A stretch of 64,000 nucleotides of DNA from Branchinecta lynchi (Eukaryota > Arthropoda > Branchiopoda > Anostraca > Branchinectidae), in contig JAKZAP010000005.1 in the NCBI GenBank assembly GCA_023053575.1, forward strand, positions 11,470,001 through 11,534,000, written 5' to 3'. Made by a program: the position numbers and the translations under genes. Below, piece by piece: positions 59,527 through 64,000 of the stretch. Under the pieces are notes generated by a model that did not search any database, was not told the origin of the DNA, and was given only the letters and a program-made list of their open reading frames with translations. How positions within the stretch are numbered: the first letter of the stretch is position 1; each line of letters begins with the position of its first letter.

Positions 59527-60355
59527 TAATCGCATCTTATTTCTCAGTAATCTTTTGTTAGAAACGTGAGTTATTTTTTAACACTATTTCCAGAGGATTA
59601 ATAAAAATTATGTAGGCTACATGGATTGATGGATGTATTACTGAAAGTCGCAAGCCTCTATCAACAGATGAATCTGTTATTACCCAAGAATGATGGCTGC
59701 GATCAGGAGCTGCAAACGCTTCTTTGCTTCTTTGAATGTTAGCAACCACTGGACGGTACCGTTTTCATCCATTTGCTCAGATAACATTCAACTATTAGTT
59801 GATCAAGTGTACTTCCTCAAAGGCTCCTTAGAGCATCTGATCGGGTTTAGTTTGGTTTTACCATTTAGTCGAAACTGCACCCTCCGATTTTTTAATTTTA
59901 TTTGTATCTGCCAAAATCGGTGAGTACATTACAAGAAGACGAGCACGAGAATGTGGATATAAATACAACATTACATATGCGTATTCATATAAATATTTAA
60001 CAACAGATCTCGTGATAACGCTATAATCCTTAGTATTCATTGACGATAATATCTCTATTTGAGGATGAGGATGCTGAATTATCACCTAAACTATCACAAG
60101 CAAAACGTCTTTCAAGTTTCAAGTTTAGTATGCTTAAAAAAGCTAACGCGGCTATAAGCTACCTTAAACTCTTGTCCCGTTACGGTGTTCCATCTCCCCA
60201 TTTACTACGCGTTTACATTTTTTTTATCCGTTCTAACCTAGAATATGGATGTCCGGTTTGGCATTTTGGTCTCACCCAGGAACAGTCGGATTTGCTTGAG
60301 AGGATACAGTATAGAGCGTTGCTTGTTACATCTAAAGCTCCAAAAGTCCCATACA
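59254..60355 (+). repeat. 1.1-kb tandem duplication, unit 1
   Basis: 1102 bp repeated directly as 60356-61456. It runs from the last 281-bp unit through spacer into the 5' part of the reverse transcriptase remnant. I noticed one base difference (gttagcaacc against gtagcaacc near 59738). The junction 'catttataac' shares ATT between the joined ends. Confidence 0.92.
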
Positions 60356-60369
60356 TTTATAACTTTTGA
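60040..60369 (+). pseudogene. Reverse transcriptase remnant, copy 1, cut by duplication junction
   Basis: Identical to the first 105 codons of the remnant at 61141-61701 (KLSQAKRLSSFKFSMLKKAN, FFIRSNLEYGCPVWHFG). The frame then runs across the duplication junction into the satellite and stops after YIYNF. The rest of the tail is absent in this copy, which dates the truncation to the duplication itself. Confidence 0.88.
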
Positions 60370-61456
60370 ACGGGGGACCGGATCTCGATGAAACTTGATA
60401 TTTGGAAAGACCTCATGCCTCAGACGACCCACTTAAAATCCGGACCGGATCCGGTGACTTTTGAGGGGAGCTGGAGGGGAGAACCGGAAATATTGGAAAT
60501 CGCTATGACTGGAGGGATCGAGATGAAACTTGGTGGGAAGACACCTAGCAAACACTAGATATATCATTGACATAACCGAGCCGTGCCTACTCGTAACAAG
60601 TGCCATATGAGCTCGTAGCTCTTGTTTTTAATCGCATCTTATTTCTCAGTAATCTTTTGTTAGAAACGTGAGTTATTTTTTAACACTATTTCCAGAGGAT
60701 TAATAAAAATTATGTAGGCTACATGGATTGATGGATGTATTACTGAAAGTCGCAAGCCTCTATCAACAGATGAATCTGTTATTACCCAAGAATGATGGCT
60801 GCGATCAGGAGCTGCAAACGCTTCTTTGCTTCTTTGAATGTAGCAACCACTGGACGGTACCGTTTTCATCCATTTGCTCAGATAACATTCAACTATTAGT
60901 TGATCAAGTGTACTTCCTCAAAGGCTCCTTAGAGCATCTGATCGGGTTTAGTTTGGTTTTACCATTTAGTCGAAACTGCACCCTCCGATTTTTTAATTTT
61001 ATTTGTATCTGCCAAAATCGGTGAGTACATTACAAGAAGACGAGCACGAGAATGTGGATATAAATACAACATTACATATGCGTATTCATATAAATATTTA
61101 ACAACAGATCTCGTGATAACGCTATAATCCTTAGTATTCATTGACGATAATATCTCTATTTGAGGATGAGGATGCTGAATTATCACCTAAACTATCACAA
61201 GCAAAACGTCTTTCAAGTTTCAAGTTTAGTATGCTTAAAAAAGCTAACGCGGCTATAAGCTACCTTAAACTCTTGTCCCGTTACGGTGTTCCATCTCCCC
61301 ATTTACTACGCGTTTACATTTTTTTTATCCGTTCTAACCTAGAATATGGATGTCCGGTTTGGCATTTTGGTCTCACCCAGGAACAGTCGGATTTGCTTGA
61401 GAGGATACAGTATAGAGCGTTGCTTGTTACATCTAAAGCTCCAAAAGTCCCATACA
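60356..61456 (+). repeat. 1.1-kb tandem duplication, unit 2
   Basis: 1101 bp, direct and near-identical copy of 59254-60355. Unlike unit 1, the sequence after it continues naturally into the reverse transcriptase tail. Unit 1's left side is in turn continuous with the satellite array. So a segment between two short ATT matches was copied in tandem. Confidence 0.92.
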
Positions 61457-61701
61457 TTCAGCTCCTAAAGCAATTTAGGTTAGATACCCTTTCATGCCGC
61501 CGACTTCATCTTTGTATGAAGTTCGGTACATCTATAGTCCAAAACCCATTTCACCGTGATATACTCCCCTCCCGAATTCGTCTTCCTCGTCAAGCTGCCG
61601 ACACTGTGCCTCGTTTAGAACCGGTGGTAGCTTTGCGAACACGGTATGCTCAGAGTTTTGTCGCCTCGTTTGTTCGTTTATATAACTCAGAGCGTTTTTG
61701 A
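61141..61701 (+). pseudogene. Non-LTR retrotransposon reverse transcriptase, 3' end
   Basis: A 186-codon open frame. Its middle, IFFIRSNLEYGCPVWHFGLT, EQSDLLERIQYRALLV and QLLKQFRLDTLSCRRLHLCM, and its end, VASFVRLYNSERF, are the classic tail after the reverse transcriptase core in CR1/L2/Jockey-like elements. The catalytic core and endonuclease are absent: a 5'-truncated copy. A roughly 200-bp 3' UTR follows, ending in (attga) repeats near 61889-61903, typical of a retrotransposon tail. The frame is open to its stop, so this copy is fairly young. Confidence 0.88.
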
Positions 61702-61994
61702 ATCTTAAGTTTTAGGTTATTTGTATTTTATTAATCGTAGTCTAGCATGTTATTGACCATATTTATCATAAGACGTCGGTACAAATGTATCAAAATTGTA
61801 TATATTTGTAGATTGTTCTTTTATGACGTTATGTTTTGACGTAAAAACAACCCATCGGCTTGTCCGTTATCTGTTTTTTTAGATTATATTGAATTGAATT
61901 GAAGTTTTACCATCCCTATATAACATACCTCTACTATAAAGTGTAGACCATGTCGATTGATTTCAAACATCGGAGGACGGAAAATATTTAGTCT

Positions 61995-62205
61995 GAAGCA
62001 GTTAGCATCAGCCTCACGTTCCGTTTCCCGTTTCTTGTCTCGTTATTTCAGTCCTACACTTGGAAAGAATAGCTTGGCGCCTAATGGGTGGGGCGATGTG
62101 CAATTGGTGGTCCTTTAGTGAGTTACGCCTGTTGAAATATACTGTAGAAATTCCGATTGTTCGAAAATGAGAGTGAATGTAGAAGTTAGGTAATAAGGGT
62201 GGATC
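61995..62205 (-). repeat. Inverted repeat arm (partner 57476-57725)
   Basis: Reverse-complement match to 57476-57725: 'aacgggaaacggaacgtgag', 'caagctattc', 'acctaacttctacat' and 'tttctacagtatatttcaa' are shared on the minus strand. Older than the duplication it encloses, judging by divergence. Confidence 0.62.
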
Positions 62206-62618
62206 AGTGCTATGAAGCGCCACATATCAGCAACAACACCCTAAGGAAATGCTTATGTACGACCCCAGTTACGTAGTGTTTCCTTGCCGGCTTTGTAACT
62301 CCTGGTATCCAAGCGTTCAGCCGCGAATTCTGCCTCGTCCGCGTCGTCTGGTCATCCTCACGGACACAAGTTTGTTTGTGCTGGTTTAAAGATCAATCGA
62401 GATTATTCGAGATTTAGCTAAGAACCTAAGGAGGGTTTCCCTTTTCGGTTAGAAGCATTGCCGCGCTTAGCATATTCAAAAAGTTTGAAAGTGATTGCTG
62501 TTCGCGCTGGGCAGCCCATTTATACAAAGGCGGAGAACTTCCCCTGAAGCCCGGGGCCAACTATTTACACACCTGTTCGTAAATCGGTTTTTAGACGTTT
62601 TTATGGGAATCGCAACCT
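62206..62618. other. Unassigned spacer
   Basis: Searched for a C-terminal ATE1 exon (PYGVYK-like) without success. No repeat family recognised. Confidence 0.4.
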
Positions 62619-63880
62619 CTGAATCAAGTGCCATATACCGACCGCAATTCCGTTTGTAGGTCAGGCGGTCTATTTGCGAGTTAGGGTACTTCCAGATGTG
62701 CTAGGACGATGAAACTTGGGAGGCGTATCAGTAACCCGATCAAATTTTCCCGATCCAACCATCTGAGGGGGAGTGGAAGGAGGGGGAATCCGGAAAATAG
62801 AGTCATGTGTAACTTTTGAAGGGGTGATCGGATTTGAATGAAACTTGATATTTGAATATAAGACATTTCTCTGATGTCCCATTTCAAGTTTGGACCAGAT
62901 TCAACAGCTGTGGGGGAGCTAGGGGGGGGGCGGAAGTCTCGTGAAACAGTTAGATTGGAGGGATTGGGGTGGAACTTGCTGGGAAGAACAAGCCTCTGCT
63001 CTGTACAAATCGTTTAGACAATCGGATTGGATCCGGACACTTGGGGGGGGGGGGGGGGTCCCGGAGTTCCGGTGATGGCGGTTGTGGGGATTTTCACGGC
63101 GAAACTTGGCAGGCGTATCGGGGCCCCGATCAAACTGGCTTGGAAATAGTAATTTTCTCGATCATCGTGGGGGGGAGTGGAGGGATTCCAGTGATATTTA
63201 ATAATTGAACAGAGGACATGTCTCTGATGTTGTTTATAGTGTGTTCGGAACGGATTCGACAACTGTGGGGGGTGGGGGGGGGGGGGAGAAATTCTGGACT
63301 TAGACTGGAGAGATTGGGATGGAACTTGGTGGGAATAACAAACAAATGCTCTTGATAAATCCTTTACATAATCGGATTGGATCGACCACTCCTTAAAGTA
63401 GCCTACGCGTCTTAACCGCAAAGTAAATGAGCCCATGATCATTTTTGTCTCAAGCGTTTTGCTTACAAAAGGACTTTTAGCTCCCTTAAAGTGCGCATCT
63501 ATCGGCAAAGTAAAAAAAATACTTTTGATCAAACTATATATGTCGGCCCGCGATCATTTTTGCCAGAAGCATTTTGCTTAAAATGAATTTCTAGCGCCCT
63601 TAAAGTGCGCATCTTTACCGAAAAGTAAAAAAAAATGAAATGACCACTGACAGTCTGTCTTTCTGTCTGTCTGTCTTGATGAAAATTGCTTCGGTACATA
63701 TTAATGATCCCCAAGGGGCCTTACTCCTTTTGGCCTCAATGTTTTTCCTTACAAGTGAATTCCTTACAGTACAAAAAAATACTTATGAGCAAAATATATA
63801 CTACGTCATCCACACACGAGTCGACTAACATCCACTTTCATCATGTGCAAGTGCCATATGAGCTTCTATCTGTTTTTTAA
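62619..63880 (+). mobile_element. AAGTGCCATA-family element, diverged
   Basis: Starts 'caagtgccatataccgaccg', has 'gatgaaacttgggaggcgta', 'gatcggatttgaatgaaact', G-runs up to 14 (about 63040-63060), the 'gcccttaaagtgcgcatct' block and a CTGT microsatellite. It ends 'caagtgccatatgagcttct' near 63868. No coding frame survives. Confidence 0.58.
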
Positions 63881-64000
63881 GACTGGTTTATAAGACATTT
63901 AAGACGTTCCGGTCTCTTTGGTTGCTCGCAACAGATTAAAAGCAGAAGATGGGTTTTACAAACCCCACATTTTACGAAAGGGTGAGAGAAGAATGTCTAA

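Noticed and set aside
63014..63532. 172-codon minus-strand ORF
   Set aside because: Made of G/C-run and AAGTGCCATA-family repeat translated as proline-rich sequence.

Overview
The window is animal nuclear DNA: AT-rich, intron-rich and packed with transposons. It carries parts or all of three conserved housekeeping genes. The proteins and GT-AG exons align residue by residue with my memory of human CPOX, DHDDS and ATE1. A divergent metazoan-type 5.8S rRNA sequence in an intron and the density of MITE-like elements point to an invertebrate, possibly marine. I cannot name the phylum from sequence alone. There are no bacterial genes, operons or CRISPR arrays.

Layout. (1) About 2.8-17.0 kb, + strand: coproporphyrinogen III oxidase (CPOX, haem synthesis), seven exons. 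The first exon with the mitochondrial targeting peptide was not found, so the gene is 5'-partial. (2) 44.7-21.4 kb, - strand: dehydrodolichyl diphosphate synthase (DHDDS, dolichol synthesis), apparently complete in six exons and 303 residues. CPOX and DHDDS are tail to tail across about 4.4 kb. (3) From 45.0 kb, + strand: arginyl-tRNA-protein transferase (ATE1, N-degron pathway), six firm exons to 57.36 kb (427 residues) and a possible tiny seventh at 57.75 kb. The C-terminal end was not found. DHDDS and ATE1 are head to head, with 317 bp between their ATGs, so they probably share a bidirectional promoter. I see no functional link between the three proteins.

Everything else is intron or spacer made largely of repeats, many with readable target-site duplications (TSDs). 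They include AGCGTGTTC MITEs (5-bp TSD), TTAA-target elements, TA-target elements, hAT-like elements with 7-8-bp TSDs, and four elements that share GTTGCGTTTTT caps around unrelated cores. There are also long families with a palindromic end and a TCYGTC microsatellite, plus two 3' fragments of non-LTR reverse transcriptase. Tandem arrays are a 419-bp higher-order repeat at 40.7-41.8 kb, a 281-bp satellite at 58.1-59.5 kb, and a near-identical 1.1-kb tandem duplication at 59.25-61.46 kb. Several elements are nested, which gives relative ages.

The most interesting points are a MITE that abuts and supplies most of the ATE1 exon 1 splice donor, the shared-cap/variable-core elements, the 5.8S-ITS2 island in a DHDDS intron, and the very recent 1.1-kb duplication. 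I found no clearly new protein system.
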